Assembly: GCA_038030265.1 (NCBI GenBank)
Contig: CM075941.1
Coordinates: 21,638,001-21,702,000 of the forward strand
DNA length: 64,000 bases
Source: Corythucha ciliata
Lineage: Eukaryota; Arthropoda; Insecta; Hemiptera; Tingidae
Direction of reading: 5' to 3'
The notes beneath the pieces are model-generated. The model saw only the letters and a list, made by a program, of their open reading frames with translations. It was not told where the DNA came from and made no database searches. A program made the position numbers and the translations under genes. Positions 1-11,702 of the stretch are shown piece after piece (the first letter of the stretch is position 1; every line of letters begins with the position of its first letter).

Positions 1-734
1 TTATTGTTTTGTTGTTGTTTTTTTCATTGTTGTTTTACGTTACTCTAACGGTGGGGTTTCAATAATGAAATCATCGCATCGTCTCCACTTGCTTTAATTT
101 CGTCAATTCTCTACGAGATAATTTTTCTGATTACTACAAAAAGTCTGATCCATGAAGGGTTTTCTCATATTCGCGAGGTGACGACAATTTTATACGATTT
201 CTCTCAAGTGATTCCTCGGAAATTTGGTACCCCCAGCTCAGTGCTCAATCAGTTTGTCGGACGAGATTGCCTATTTCCGGGGTGGGTGGGTGATGGATTA
301 GTGGATTTCAAACGCCACTTTACCTGATGAAATCGCTCTGGTAAGAGGTGGTTTGGTGCCGAATTTGCAAGCAATCCAGTTCAAGGGTTGATGGGGGGGG
401 GGACTCGTAGAAGCTGACAATAGGCCGCGGAAATTGTAAGGTTGCCCCTAAAAAAAAGTTCACAGCCTAATTTACTCGCGGAAATTATACAATAATATGA
501 AATTATGTAATAACAATAATAATATTGTTGACCTTGGAAACTCATTAAACAGGCAGGAAAACCTTCCAAATAAATAGCACGCGTACTCGCATAATCTGTA
601 TGGGGCGAGTGGACAGTTGAGTTCCACGTTTTATGGAAAGAAATGGTCAGTTTGCCAGGCTGAATGGTCAACTTCCATCCCAGTTTGTACCAACGAAACT
701 CCCGCGTTTCTGTAAGTCCCCTAGACAAGGCAAA
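1..734. other. No gene recognised
   Basis: AT-rich sequence with short homopolymer runs. The open frames here are short, low-complexity and without recognisable motifs. Family A repeats begin at about 735. Confidence 0.5.
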
Positions 735-1579
735 AATTGAGAAAACGCGCTAGCGCATCCTGCTCTTTAAGCAAGTCCACGGATAAAATTGAGAAAAGGT
801 GCTAATTTCCGCTAAAATTGAGGGGGGAAACACCAATTCATGGTATTTGAAGTCAACTTCGCTGGTATTTAATTGAGAAACAGCGCTATTTGCTATGTCC
901 GTCAGTTCACTACTGGAATTGAGAATAGATATGTATTTATGATTCGTGGCTTCTAGCGGCAACTTCACGGGTAAAATACATAAAAGCATTAATCCCAAAA
1001 TTCTGCCGGTGTTTAGGCGGCCAATACTGAGAAAGCGCGCTATAATGTCCTCCTGAGGGCCAAGTCCACGCGCGGCTAAAATTTAAGAAAAGTGCTAAAT
1101 GTGCTGATCTTGGGTCAAACACGCAGTTAAAATTAAGACAAAACGCTAAATCTTGTCTGAAATTGAGAAAAAGAGCTAACATGCTGTTCTTGAGGTAAGT
1201 CTGCGGTTACTATTGAGAAAACTATACATATAATTTGCTATTCTGCTATTTTCACGCCTTGAATTGTGAAAAGCGCTAATTTGGTGACTTTACACAAAGA
1301 GCGTACAGTATAGCGAATAGCGAATAGCATCGAAAAAAGCGTCAATATTCTTGGCTGAAACTGGGCTGAAACAGAGAAAAACCTCTATAATATTGTGGAG
1401 AGACAACAACATGTACCACCTGGGCGTCTGAATAACTCCACGACAACATGACCAATTACAATTTTAATAAAAACCTCTATTTCCTATTTCATGGCTTGAA
1501 TTTAGGAAAAAGCCTGTAACTTATGGCTAGAAGTGATAAAAATCGTAAATTCGTGGCCAAATTGAGATAAATCTCTTAC
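735..1579 (+). repeat. Degenerate ~30-bp repeat array, family A
   Basis: Many diverged copies of a unit like CGCTAATTCGCGGCTAAAATTGAGAAAA follow one another, for example the AAATTGAGAAAA(A) core near 735, 860, 1160 and 1210. Copies differ by substitutions and small indels, so no open frame persists. The short frames on both strands here are by-products of the array. Confidence 0.7.
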
Positions 1580-1686
1580 GGGCCTTTTCACACTAGACGA
1601 CTCTCGCGTACGCGTCCAATGTGTGTGAGAGTTCCACGTGTTTTTAATGAAGGAGTCGGACGCTGACGCCTAGTGTGAGAGGGGCC
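1580..1686. mobile_element. MITE-like element with terminal inverted repeats
   Basis: The left end GGGCCTTTTCACACTAGACG matches the reverse complement of the right end (CGCCTAGTGTGAGAGGGGCC) with a few mismatches. The element is about 107 bp, too short to code, and sits inside a family A array. I could not define a target-site duplication, so superfamily assignment is open. Confidence 0.55.
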
Positions 1687-1924
1687 TATAATTCTTGGCA
1701 AAAATTTATAAAATGCACTAATTCTCGGTTCGCAGAGGCCCATCATTTACGCAGCTAAAATCAGGAGAGGGAAACACTAATTTGAGGCTAAAAGGTGGAA
1801 AAAATCACTAATACGTGCGGCCAAATCTAGAGAAAGCGCCAACTCGCAGAGCTGGCTTTGAGTAAACGCCAAATTCATGAGGTCTGGAGCAAAGTGGCTA
1901 AAATCGGGGAAAAGAAAGAGAGAG

Positions 1925-1966
<42 letters not shown>

Positions 1967-2365
1967 GAGAGACCGTTGATTGAAACAACGAGATAATTCG
2001 TGGCCAAAATTGATAAATACCGCTAATGTGTAATTTAAAGTTAAAAGTGAGGAAGCCCCTTAATTCGTGGTGAAATTGAGAAAAGACGCTTTGTTCGTGG
2101 CTAAAATTGAAAAATAAAAGTTAATTCGCTGCTAAAATTGAGAAAACGCGCTAGTTCAAGTTTCACGTAGGCCCATTTACACGGCTAAAATCGGGAGAGG
2201 GAAACGCTAATTTGTGGCTAAAAGGTGGAAAACCCCCGAATTCGGGGAGCTATTTCGCGGTTTTTGTAGGCCCTTTTATACGTGACTGAAATTGAGGAAA
2301 AGTGCTAATGCGCTGTTCTTGTGTGGCAAATCCGCTGTTAAAATTACAAATAAGCGCGAATAAAC
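1687..2365 (+). repeat. Family A repeat array with a poly(A) run
   Basis: The same ~30-bp units continue (GCTAAAATTGAGAAAA near 2100-2150 and 2285). A 39-base A run occupies 1925-1963 and may be a retroposon tail or simple homopolymer expansion. Confidence 0.65.
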
Positions 2366-4859
2366 GGTAAGGGGCCTACACCGATCGCCTTACTTTATTG
2401 CGCATCTTATAATATTATTTTCGCGGACGTTTTTGTATGATGGTGTGGGGTCGGGAGGGTGGGGGTGGTGGATGAAAACGATCCAGGACGCTCAAAAACA
2501 CCGTAATAATTATGAATACCCAGCTCGGAAGTGCCCCAGGGGACTTCGGTAGCACTAGAAATCACCCCCACCGCCTGAAACAGATCTAGCAAGAAAAGGC
2601 ATATTGACCCCTTGTTGTCCGATCTTCAAGGAAATAAGGAAACTGGATTGAAATAAGATATAACTTAATTCCTTCGTCAATTTTCACCCCCAAAAAATGT
2701 CTGACTCCTCAAATAACTGACAGTGCGATCTCAGAGTGTGATTTTATTGCAACATACACAAAAAAAAAACAAAAATTGAACAATCTGATTGAACGGAACA
2801 ATCTGTCTTTGAACTGCAATCAGTTCAGCAAAGTATTTCTTGAGCCTCCTATGTGCCACATTTCCATGTAAATGTACATTTTGGTTTAGGTCTATAAGTG
2901 GTCATTTTACCGCTGCCATAGGCTTTAGCAGACTATAAAGGGGCCTGGATACGTGCAGGTCCGCCACTGCCTATATTACCTATATGTATAGACCCCTATA
3001 TGTGAATATGCTCACAAGCTCTGACCGTTGGACATTTACATTCCTTATACATCCATTTCGGAGCGATTCGTGCATGCTGACGTGAGAATGGGTCCATGGC
3101 TTTTATCTAAAAGCTTAACTCCCCCCCCCCCCCATCAAGAATATTAGTAGAAATAAGCGAGCGGATACCATTAACGAAAAAAACCTTGGCCCAAAGCCCT
3201 TACAAGCGTTCAATCCCGCGGTATAAATTTGGATTTTCGTATTTCTCAATTGTCCTTTTTCAAGATTTATTTTTTCTTGATTTAGAGCGTTCTCAAGTCT
3301 TGAAATGCCGGTACCTAATTAAGAGATCGTTTTCTCCCAGTTTTTATTGAGGCTTTGATTCTTAAAATAAAATAAAATAAAGACAAAACTATTTAATTGC
3401 GCTCTTTGCCTTGAACGGGGATGATGACGTTGTTGTTGAAAAAGGCTCGACAGACCAGTTTTATACTACACAGCAACTTTTCACTTTTATTTCCCTTCGA
3501 GTGTAATTTTTATTTATCTTTTGCCCTTGTGGTTTAGACTTCTTCGAAGCCAAAAGCTGAAAATCTTTCTAGGGGTCTCAGAGGATGTGCGATTAGAATC
3601 TTTCGACCGTGAGGATTCCCCCCACGACAACCCAACCCAACCCCGTTCCGAGTTGAATTGCAATTGGGGTTCCCCAAGTGCGTGTGTCTCCCGGTAAGGC
3701 ACAACTTGAATTTCAGGGAATTCCTTAATTTCTCCGGTTAATAAAATCGCGTTTATTTCTTGTGTTCTGTCCAGGGAACCAAAAGGAGTTAAGTGGAGAC
3801 GCACCGTTGAATAATGTATAGCAAAAAAATGACTTGATAACTTTAACCTCTTTTTTCCATATGAATGCAATCCTCATCTCTTCCCTCCCCCCCCCCATCG
3901 GTTAGCTTGCAATTTTTCGCTGTTTTTAATCTCCTGCCTCGTATAGTTAGTGCCGTTTGTTTCCTTCCCCTCCAGTCCATCACTCAAATACCCTGCGGTT
4001 CTCTAGTACGTTGAGATTGGAAACTGTTGGGATACTACGACTTGCGGTGTGGGTGGCTGAGGGGAGGAGGGCGTTAACGGTTAAAAAGAAGATTGGTGCA
4101 GTACGCCGAGTACCGTTAACCCTATAAGTTACATATAAAAATAACAGGGACTATATTCTTTATGAGAATAAACTCCGGGGCCATTGGTCCAAAACAGATT
4201 AGAATGCCTTCAGGGATGAATACGTCGAATAAATAATTTTTTTTTCGTAAGGTACAACGTCGTGATGGGAGGTGGGAATAGGGGCGGCAGAAAAGATTCG
4301 TATAGTTTCCCCTGAAGGCACCCGTGTCATCTTTTTTGGGCCCCCGTAACTAAATTGATTTTTTTCTCTTCCTCCTCCCATCGCATATTATAATTAGCTT
4401 ATAGAGAACACTAAAGAAGTTCCTTCATAATGTAGTCATAAAGAGGGCTCCAATCGTCCATTCCTCTCCAAGATTTTTTTTTTTTTGTTCTCGAAATGTA
4501 AATAAGCGTAAGTAGTTGACGGAGAGAGAATGAGTGGGTTGAACAGGAGAGGGGGGGATGTCTGTTACGCTCGGGTTCTTCTGATAATGAATCCTGTGCG
4601 AGTTGGAGTTAGTCGACCTCTGGTTTTCTTCGCGCGGGACAACCGTCTCGGAAAGCAACTTTACAAAAAAAAGAACGTGGCGAATAATACCGACGGCTCT
4701 TTTTAATTATAAATTTATGAAACTGTCAGAGTGAGCTTTCCCCACCTACATTTTTTGGTAGCTTTCTAGTCTTAAGCCGCCTATATAGTGGCTTGTCAGT
4801 CATATAGTTGTCTTAATTAAAACTGAAATTTCCATATTTGAGAGCGTATAATTGATATA
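2366..4859. other. Unannotated, no gene recognised
   Basis: About 2.5 kb of unique-looking sequence with homopolymer tracts, including 13 C at 3121-3133. The longest open frame (minus strand, 3514-3870) has no recognisable motif. I see no supported exon. Confidence 0.45.
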
Positions 4860-5345
4860 ATGGAAACGTGTAGCTCTTTCAGTATTTCAGGGCAGTCGCA
4901 GGTTGTCTTCAGTCGTCCACTTGCTTTATTTCCTCTTCAAAATTCCGTGGGGATTGCGGGTCTTCAAAAAACAGAAATTCACGGGTTTGGCTCCTTCAAA
5001 AACAAATGTCCCCGTGACAAAAACGTCTTCGCGGATTTCGCCGGAATAAAACCAATTTGTGGGGTTAAATCGTATACAAAAACCTCAATTTTCCGGGATG
5101 CGTTTTCCTAAAAAAAACCATTTCCCGGAGTTAAGTCGTTTGAAAAACAATGTTGCGGTTGCGGGTTTAGTCGTTGAAAATCCCGAATTTCGGATGTTTA
5201 TTACTTCAACAAGTCAGTTTTGCGGGTTATGGTCATAAAAAATCGATTTTATAGGGTATCCATCTTCAAAAAATCCAATTTAGAGCTGTGGATCTGTCCA
5301 ACAAATTTTGGACTTGGAAATTCGGAGAACAGAACTCCGGGATAG
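4860..5345 (+). repeat. Degenerate ~30-bp repeat array, family B
   Basis: Diverged units of the form ...AAAAACCAATTTCGCGGGTTTGG... repeat every ~30 bases, for example 4978-4990, 5030-5050 and 5190-5230. The 83-codon open frame from 4860 lies within the array and is not considered a gene. Confidence 0.65.
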
Positions 5346-5429
5346 GCCAAAGGTTTGGTGTCAAAACAACACCTCGGAGATGTTGTTAATGACACCGGCA
5401 GTTGATAAGATGGAAAAATTATTCAATTT

Positions 5430-5700
5430 GTGAGTTTTTTTTTTTTTTTTTTGAGGGTACGGCGCCTAAGCTCTTGCGGCTCTAATTACACCATACCCTG
5501 TAACTCCATCAGCAGTGCACTTTACACCCGTACTACGCGGGTGTTTCGGTCGACGCGCGGTTTGTCATACGCACACCGCCGTGAACGCCCACACGATGCC
5601 GAGTGAGCCGTGTCACAGCTCGCCGCAGCCTTTTAGTGTAATTGGAGGCAATCAGCGCCGCCAGTAAGCCGCCAGCGCTGTGTCAATGGCAAGAAGATGA
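5430..5700 (-). other. Poly(T)-led GC-rich segment, possible minus-strand retroposon
   Basis: A run of about 20 T ends near 5452 and is followed by a markedly GC-rich stretch (GGTACGGCGCC onward) unlike the AT-rich surroundings. Read on the minus strand it is GC-rich sequence ending in a poly(A) tail, the form of a SINE or processed retroposon. A promoter island for the open frame at 5817 is the alternative. No A/B box was recognised. Confidence 0.3.
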
Positions 5701-5816
5701 ATTAATACAGTCCAGATCAAATGTAAACAAACCTCTTGATTACAAGGGAGCTTGAGTTCAGTTTTGTTATTTTAGTGCGATTTTGCTTATTCATTCTTAC
5801 TTTTTTTTTCGCGAAA

Positions 5817-6086
5817 ATGCTGAGAATTGACGAAATTTGTGAAGTGTGCGATTGCACCCATAAATCTAGAAATTTCATGGAGGACGAAGAACTTATAGCT
5901 GCTGGTCTCGTTGTCCTCACAGGGAAATTGCCTTCAGATGGTGAAGGCGTTCATCCCGCGTGCATCGTTAGGAGCTCTTCGTCGCCTGACAAGACTTACC
6001 AGGTTGAAGGAGTTCTAGCGAGCCAGGTCAGTTGCTTGAGAGTTACTAAAGTCAAGTGTTGTAATTGTAAGGCAGGAGTCATGTAG
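5817..6086 (+). CDS. Possible small Cys-rich ORF or first exon
   Basis: An 89-codon frame begins at an ATG at 5817 (an in-frame upstream ATG at 5736 adds a hydrophobic leader that I think is untranslated). The protein is acidic and Cys-rich, with CEVCDCTH near the start and VKCCNCKAG at the end. The CxC...CKAG end resembles the start of a SWIM-type zinc finger seen in transposon-associated YqaJ/SWIM proteins, but the required downstream Cys/His are absent, so this is weak. A good splice donor (CCAG|GTCAGT) falls at about 6026, so it may be a first exon whose partners are elsewhere. No confident function. Confidence 0.25.
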   Translation: MLRIDEICEVCDCTHKSRNFMEDEELIAAGLVVLTGKLPSDGEGVHPACIVRSSSSPDKTYQVEGVLASQVSCLRVTKVKCCNCKAGVM

Positions 6087-6296
6087 CTCAGGCTCTTTCA
6101 AACACGTTGCCTCCTTGGTGTCCGTCAGGCATCTTCAGACAATTCGCTAGCCTATCGGTTATTAAGTACTTATTTACCGTCGGTAATAACTGGTTGTGTA
6201 CTTGAAACGTTTCATTACTCCGAGATGGTGCCAAGAAAAAGAGTCGGAATACACTGATAACATTAGTTTGAAGAGCTCCAGACTATTATAATTTAT

Positions 6297-6580
6297 CAAC
6301 GTCGTTGGGACGTCGCCGACTTATTGAACAGAAAATGACGTCGGTATGACGACACAATTTCATACTACGAATGTACTACACATTTGTGACGTCGTCACGA
6401 CCACTTTTATCTGTATCACATAATACTAACGTCATTACAACGTCGTAATTTTGTAGTACAAATTCTCGACGTCGCCAGGACGCCACAAAAGTGTCATACA
6501 ATTCACTAGGTCGGTGCGACGTCTTCAAGAAGTCGCATGATGAAGTCGTCAGATCTAACCTAATTTCGACGTCGAAATTA
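6297..6580. repeat. GACGTC-rich degenerate repeat
   Basis: The hexamer GACGTC or close variants recur about every 30-50 bases (near 6310, 6338, 6388, 6438, 6468, 6518 and 6568), often extended to short palindromes such as GTGACGTCGTCAC. It looks like a decayed tandem repeat. The opposing frames at 6376-6676 come from it. Confidence 0.45.
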
Positions 6581-6682
6581 ATACAGAATTGGTCGGTAGT
6601 CGCCAAATACGACCAAATATGTACATCTGTGCTGCTTGGGGCGGCAAAATTCGGCACAATTTCGAATGTGGCTTGAAAAATT

Positions 6683-7023
6683 ACATTTTTGTTGATATTT
6701 TGTGTGTGCCGGGTTGTCTATTTGTAGTATGGTATGAAAAGATGTCAATGACAGAAATATGACCGCCGTAATAATAAGTTTTTTTTCTTTTTAAGTTTTA
6801 TAATTTGCGAATTTCCGCGCTGTTCACCAGCGCATCTTCAGGCAACCAATGCTGCTAAAAGCTTTCCTCTTATAAACATAAGCGTCAAAATTTAAGGAAT
6901 AATTCTATCCGTATGCAGGCCTGAAGATGCGCTGGTGAGCAGCGCGAAAATTCGCAAATTATAAAAAGAAAAAACTGATTATTATGGCAGTCATATTTCT
7001 GTCTTACATTTTTTCATCCCATA
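6683..7023. mobile_element. Foldback insertion with 11-bp TSD and hammerhead-like motifs
   Basis: Direct repeats CTTGAAAAATT at 6672-6682 and 7024-7034 flank a 341-bp insert. Inside, a left arm from about 6726 to 6841 is the inverted copy of a right arm at 6918-7023, separated by about 75 bases. About 43 unpaired bases lie between the left TSD and the left arm, whereas the right arm reaches the right TSD. Each arm carries a CTGAAGA-T-GCGCT...AGCGC-GAA-like core (plus strand near 6922; minus strand in the left arm). Both cores are damaged: the left-arm copy has A13 changed to G, and the right-arm copy has lost stem I pairing. Confidence 0.65.
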
Positions 7024-7418
7024 CTTGAAAAATTCTTTGAGGATTCAAAGAGTCCGCAACGATACGGGGTGGCGAACCTATTTTTAAGGGCGGGCAGACG
7101 TTGGCCAACTCCCCACTGTAAGGGATGAAAAGAATTGCCCAAACGAGGTGACTAATCTTATGCAGTTGTGTGCGCTGAGTCGATAAAAATCAGCCCCAAG
7201 TCCGTCGGCTGATTACTTCTCGAGTTACGGCATAATTTGTACGAAAAACCGTTGTTTTTGGCTTGATTAGTTTATGAAAATCCTCACGCCCTACATTTAG
7301 TGACGAAGTCGTTTCATATGTCGTTTCTGAAGTTGTTTTTGGTGGTGAATCAAATGCGCGGTATCTCGATTCTCTGAAATCAATATTATTTGAGTTATGA
7401 ACGAAAATATCCTTAAAA

Positions 7419-7776
7419 AACACGATTTTTTCTATGCCTAAATGGGCCCTAAAAAAATTGTATCATGACTTAGGAAGGGCTGACAATTTTCTCTCATCGT
7501 ACGCAGTTTTTTGGGCTGAATTGAATGAGCTGTATTCGAGATCGCTAGTAACAATACTTTTTCAGTTGCGGACAAACATCTCCAGCATTTTTAAAGGGGA
7601 TGTTCTTATATTTGTGGGTGTATCTGTGAAAGTATTGACCCCAGCGATCCCTGCAAACGCTCATTCCATTCAGCACAAAGAACTGCGTACCATGAGAGAA
7701 AATGGTCAGCCCTGCCTCCTGCCTAAGTCGTGATACTATTATTTTACGGCCCATTTAAGCATAGACAAAATCGTGA
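7419..7776. repeat. Near full-length hairpin (foldback) element
   Basis: The sequence from CACGATTTTTTCTATGCC (7419) is mirrored, with moderate divergence, by the reverse complement of the sequence ending at 7776 (GCATAGACAAAATCGTG). Similarity persists inward to a centre near 7597, so most of the 358 bp is one palindrome. Open frames on both strands (7434-7754) are by-products. No clear TSD was found. Confidence 0.6.
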
Positions 7777-7796
7777 TTCATCGCTGATTTTGGTTT

Positions 7797-8206
7797 ATTA
7801 TTAATTCTGAATAGTACACCTATGTTTTCGGTCACAAATTTTTTTTTTTACAACCCACCCTCAAACTTTTTCTGTGTACGTTTTAACATGTCTATAGATT
7901 CGATTTCTGCAATGTCCGTCCGCCGTACGCCGTCCGGGCCATATCTTGCCCTAGGACTGCTCGAAAAAATTCGTTCTTTCGCACATTTGGGATCTAGTTG
8001 GTCTTAACATCTCATCAGTTCGACCAAATAACTCCCTATAACTCCCTGGCGTTTTATGCGCCAAAAGCGGGTCCAAAATGGGGGTTTTCAAAGGTTTTGA
8101 GATCATAGGGGTGTGGGGTGTCGATTTTCATGTAATTTCAAGCAGGATTTGACTATTCATGAATAATAAACCCATGTGTAAAATTTGCAGCGTTTTTTCT
8201 TCGTTT
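7797..8206 (+). repeat. Dispersed repeat R1, copy 1
   Basis: About 410 bp from TTATTAATTCTGAATAG to AAAATTTGCAGCG is repeated with high similarity at 21416-22203, including CCACCCTCAAACTTTTTCTG and GGGGGTTTTCAAAGGTTTTG. No coding capacity. It lies directly beside the 7419-7776 foldback. Confidence 0.75.
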
Positions 8207-11177
8207 TCAAAGTACGAATTAAGTGCCATTTCTCAATTTTTGGGCATGAATAAGTAAAGTGTTTTTTTTGTGCTATGAATTAGCGTTCTTCCGCTATTTT
8301 AGCCGCGAATATTTATCGCCTTTCCCACACTTTCTGGGCCACATTGTTACCAAAGGGGTGGCCCTATCAATCACCAGAAGCTGATGTGAGTTTGGACTTT
8401 GGACAAATTGATGGGTGAGTTTGCCCGCTTAAAGGGACGAATTTCCCGTTTACGGCCCCCCCCCCTCTCCATCATCCTATATGACTGAGCCCACTCAAGT
8501 GTGACCCGCATTGTGTAGGATCTAGAGAGGTATGGTTCAGATTTATAAAAAAAAATGAGGATGAAATGCTCATCAGGAATGGCTAACTAACTCTAAAAAG
8601 GCTTGATTACCGCCATACATTTCAAACTGCATTATACTCCTCCGTTCCCGCCCAATCGTTCACATTTTCTTTCCATTGAAGTCCCTCCAGGCTCATTTTT
8701 GGAACAACCAGCATCGACGCTGCTGGGAAAAGCCTCTTTTGGCAAAATGAATCCGTTTGTCCTCCCCCTCCCCCGCCACTCACCCCAGACCGTATATATT
8801 TTTTAACGAGTAAAGTTCATCATCATAAAGCCCCTAAGGCGTGTGCGGTGTGTGGGGGGAAAAAAATGAGAATAAGAAAGGCCAACGATACTCTTCCCCC
8901 AGACTCCGTGGAGAAGAGGTTCACAAAAGATTTCCTCTTCGTCCCCTCCCCCGCGCCTCTCGTAAACCCCTGAAATGGGAGGAGTTCCTCTCCAACTCCC
9001 AGTCACAATCAGAAAGAAATATAGACCTCCGTGCTGTACGTGCATGAACACCACTATTAAAAAGGTAGGTACATGTAGTGCGGTTTGGATTGGGGAGACG
9101 GGGATTGGGGCGCCGCGCCGTTAGCTTGTCACTAAACTCTACAATCATCAGTACAATCCTTCTAAACTGGTCTCGTGCCACTCCTCCCCCCCACTGCACA
9201 ATGCCTTGGAAAAATGACAGTGAGATCGTGTTATTAGGCAAATAATGGTATTGGGAACTGAATGTTGCCCCACACCCCGCCTTCTCGTGAACTCAGCTCT
9301 GAAAAAAAAATGTGACAGTTTCACGATAGTTTATTAGGTCTACACCCATAAAAGTCCATGCATTATTAATATTAAAAAATTCTATTTTGTATAACAATGT
9401 GAGTGGGATTAGGTTTGAGCCATTTCAGAAATTCAAGGAAAAATGGCAGAAACTAATAGAGTTTGAGGTCAAAGGTTAAAAATCCCGAACTAATTTGAAG
9501 CGAAGTTGTGTGTGTGCCTGAGGTGAGACGGCGACGCGTGGGCGTTTTTAGCGCTGAACGTTTTCTTCGCGGAGAACTTTCACGCCGCGGTCGCAAGAAA
9601 ACGTGTATGTGGTTATTATTGCCTTCCCCCTTCCCCGCAAACCCACCCTTAGGCTAGTGGTAATCGGGTGCTTATTTTCTTCGTCCCGTAGAGAGCGAGT
9701 TCATATGAGTGCTCGCGTTAAGTATTCGAGTAAAAACACAAAAGGGCGTTTTACCTGATACAGAACACGCGTCCTTAATCGGGCACAAGGGGTGAGCGGC
9801 CAGTTTGGTATCCCAGTTTGGATGGAGGAGAAGGAGAGGGGTTGATAACGCGAAAAACGATCAATTCTTTATATGTAGTTATGTCCTAAATAGTAGCGGA
9901 TTTATCTTTGGAAGGTCGACTCTGATCGACTTGCCAGCCAGTCCACCCGTTCATCAACTGGTTTTGAAGCACTATACTATAATCAATTATCTATGGATAC
10001 CTACACAGAGTGACGCAGAGGCGCTCTTTCCCCCAATCCGTTCCTCGCAACCCCTCTTCTCCACTATAAATTTCACGAATATTCGCTTCTGTAACTGCTA
10101 ATTTTAAAACTGACAAGACTACAACGTCTGGGAAAGAGAATCTTGGCGGCGCTTCGGCCTATACTTTACAGTGCCAGTTTCTTATGAAAACTAACAATTT
10201 CTGAGCTCAAATTTACCGGGGGAGGGGGGTAATTAACCCCCTAACATAGCTGCTCCACAAAAAAATATACCATCGAATCTTCCCGATCATTGTTCCGTGT
10301 CAGCACTTCTCCCCCTCCACCACTGACACCCCCTTTAACAAAACAAAAATAGCGAAACAAACGATTTTCAATTACCGCGTAGCTTTTAATCAAAATCATG
10401 ATGAAGTGACTTTCCACCTCTTTAACTTTTTTTTTCCACAGTTGGTTTTGCACGATTCATTCAAGCTTGACCAATTTTCATTTCGCGGAGCTAATCGTAA
10501 TGTCTTCATGTTTGTTTGAATCGGTTCGTACTTTAAAGCACGCTGTTGTAGGAGCGTGCGCTATTGTACCTTTTTAGTTCTGTGGGAAAAGTCCGGGATG
10601 GGGAAGGAGTAGTGGTGAATAAATGCGGGTCTCGAGTCACCAAATCCTCCCACGGTAATTAACTAATTAAAATCATTTTGTGAAGGTGCGGGAGTGAATA
10701 TGGGTAGGTTGAGGCCCGTGGTGTAGAAGAGGGGGAGTGGGAGAACTTTAAAAACACGAAGTACGTTTTTCAACAGGTGGGAATGGCCCCGACGTCTTAA
10801 AAACACAAAAGCGACAGGTGTATTCCACCTCCCCATACTGAAAGAAAAAAAAAAGCTTGGAAATGCTACCAATACACTCGCCACCCCCTCGTTCAGTCAG
10901 TTTCTGGCGAGTGATTCTACTCTTACACGCTCTAGAAAACGGGTGGTTTTTGACCAGTAATTTTCATCCTGAAAAAATTTGGATTTTCCTTGGAATATGA
11001 GGCAACGCAGTAAGTTTTCTTGCACCTACAATTTATTTTCCGACCTATTTAATAATGTGTAACCGCGTGTTTTTCTCCCTGTTAAATGACGCCCCTGTGG
11101 TTTGAAGCCCTGATGCCCCTTGTCCTCCTACTCCTTATCACAGTCTCTCTTTCTCTTCCCGAAAAACGTTCAAGATC
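8207..11177. other. Unannotated, mostly unique sequence
   Basis: A short minus-strand stretch of family A-like sequence is visible at about 8222-8330. The rest is unique-looking sequence with C/G homopolymers. Frames at 8603-9241 overlap on opposite strands and show no motif. No supported gene. Confidence 0.4.
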
Positions 11178-11577
11178 TTAAGGGGGGTTGTACATGTGTT
11201 TCCTCGACCCCTCTCCAATCATACCTCGCCTACTCCGCGTTACGGATATTACCGCCGTATTTCTGTACCAATCCTGGACTTCAAGGGCTCATTTAAATCT
11301 TCAGGAAATTCCGCACAACCGTACGGTCTTGCTTTCGTAAATAAGTCGTCGAAAGCGTGTGAATTTTCAAGGTAAAAGTTTATGTGTGTTTCAAAGTTAT
11401 TTTAGGGATGAAATATGAAAAAGGAAGATCGTACGTTTGTGCGGAATTTCCTGAAGATTTAAATGAGCCCTTGAAGTCCAGGATTGGTGCAGAAATACGT
11501 CCGTAATTTACGTAACGCGGAGTAGGCGAGGTATGATTGGAGGGGGTCGAGGAAACACATGTACAACTCCCCCTTAA
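11178..11577. mobile_element. Long inverted repeat bounded by TTAA
   Basis: Arms of about 153 bp (11178-11330 and 11425-11577) are nearly perfect reverse complements around a 94-base loop. The outer ends read TTAAGGGGGG and CCCCCTTAA. TTAA boundaries are typical of piggyBac-like and Sola3 elements, so this may be a non-autonomous element of that kind; TTAA could also be chance. Confidence 0.65.
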
Positions 11578-11653
11578 CATCCAAATTAAATTTGATGGAG
11601 CGGCGGCGAACCTTCAAACGGGACAGGACCCAAAAATTATCTTGTGTGCCAAT

Positions 11654-11702
<49 letters not shown>

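Noticed and set aside
735..2365. CRISPR-like regular spacing of ~30-bp repeats
   Set aside because: Repeats are highly diverged, contiguous without unique spacers and present in both orientations in an animal genome; they are degenerate satellite-like arrays.
3514..3870. 118-codon minus-strand frame
   Set aside because: No recognisable domain or supporting splice or promoter signal.
6060..6145. Further hammerhead-like motif on the minus strand (CTGAAGATGCCT...AGGC)
   Set aside because: The GAA core is incomplete and stem I does not pair; at best a decayed relative.
8803..9241. Overlapping plus and minus frames of 68-106 codons
   Set aside because: No motif, conflicting strands and low-complexity composition; no splice support.
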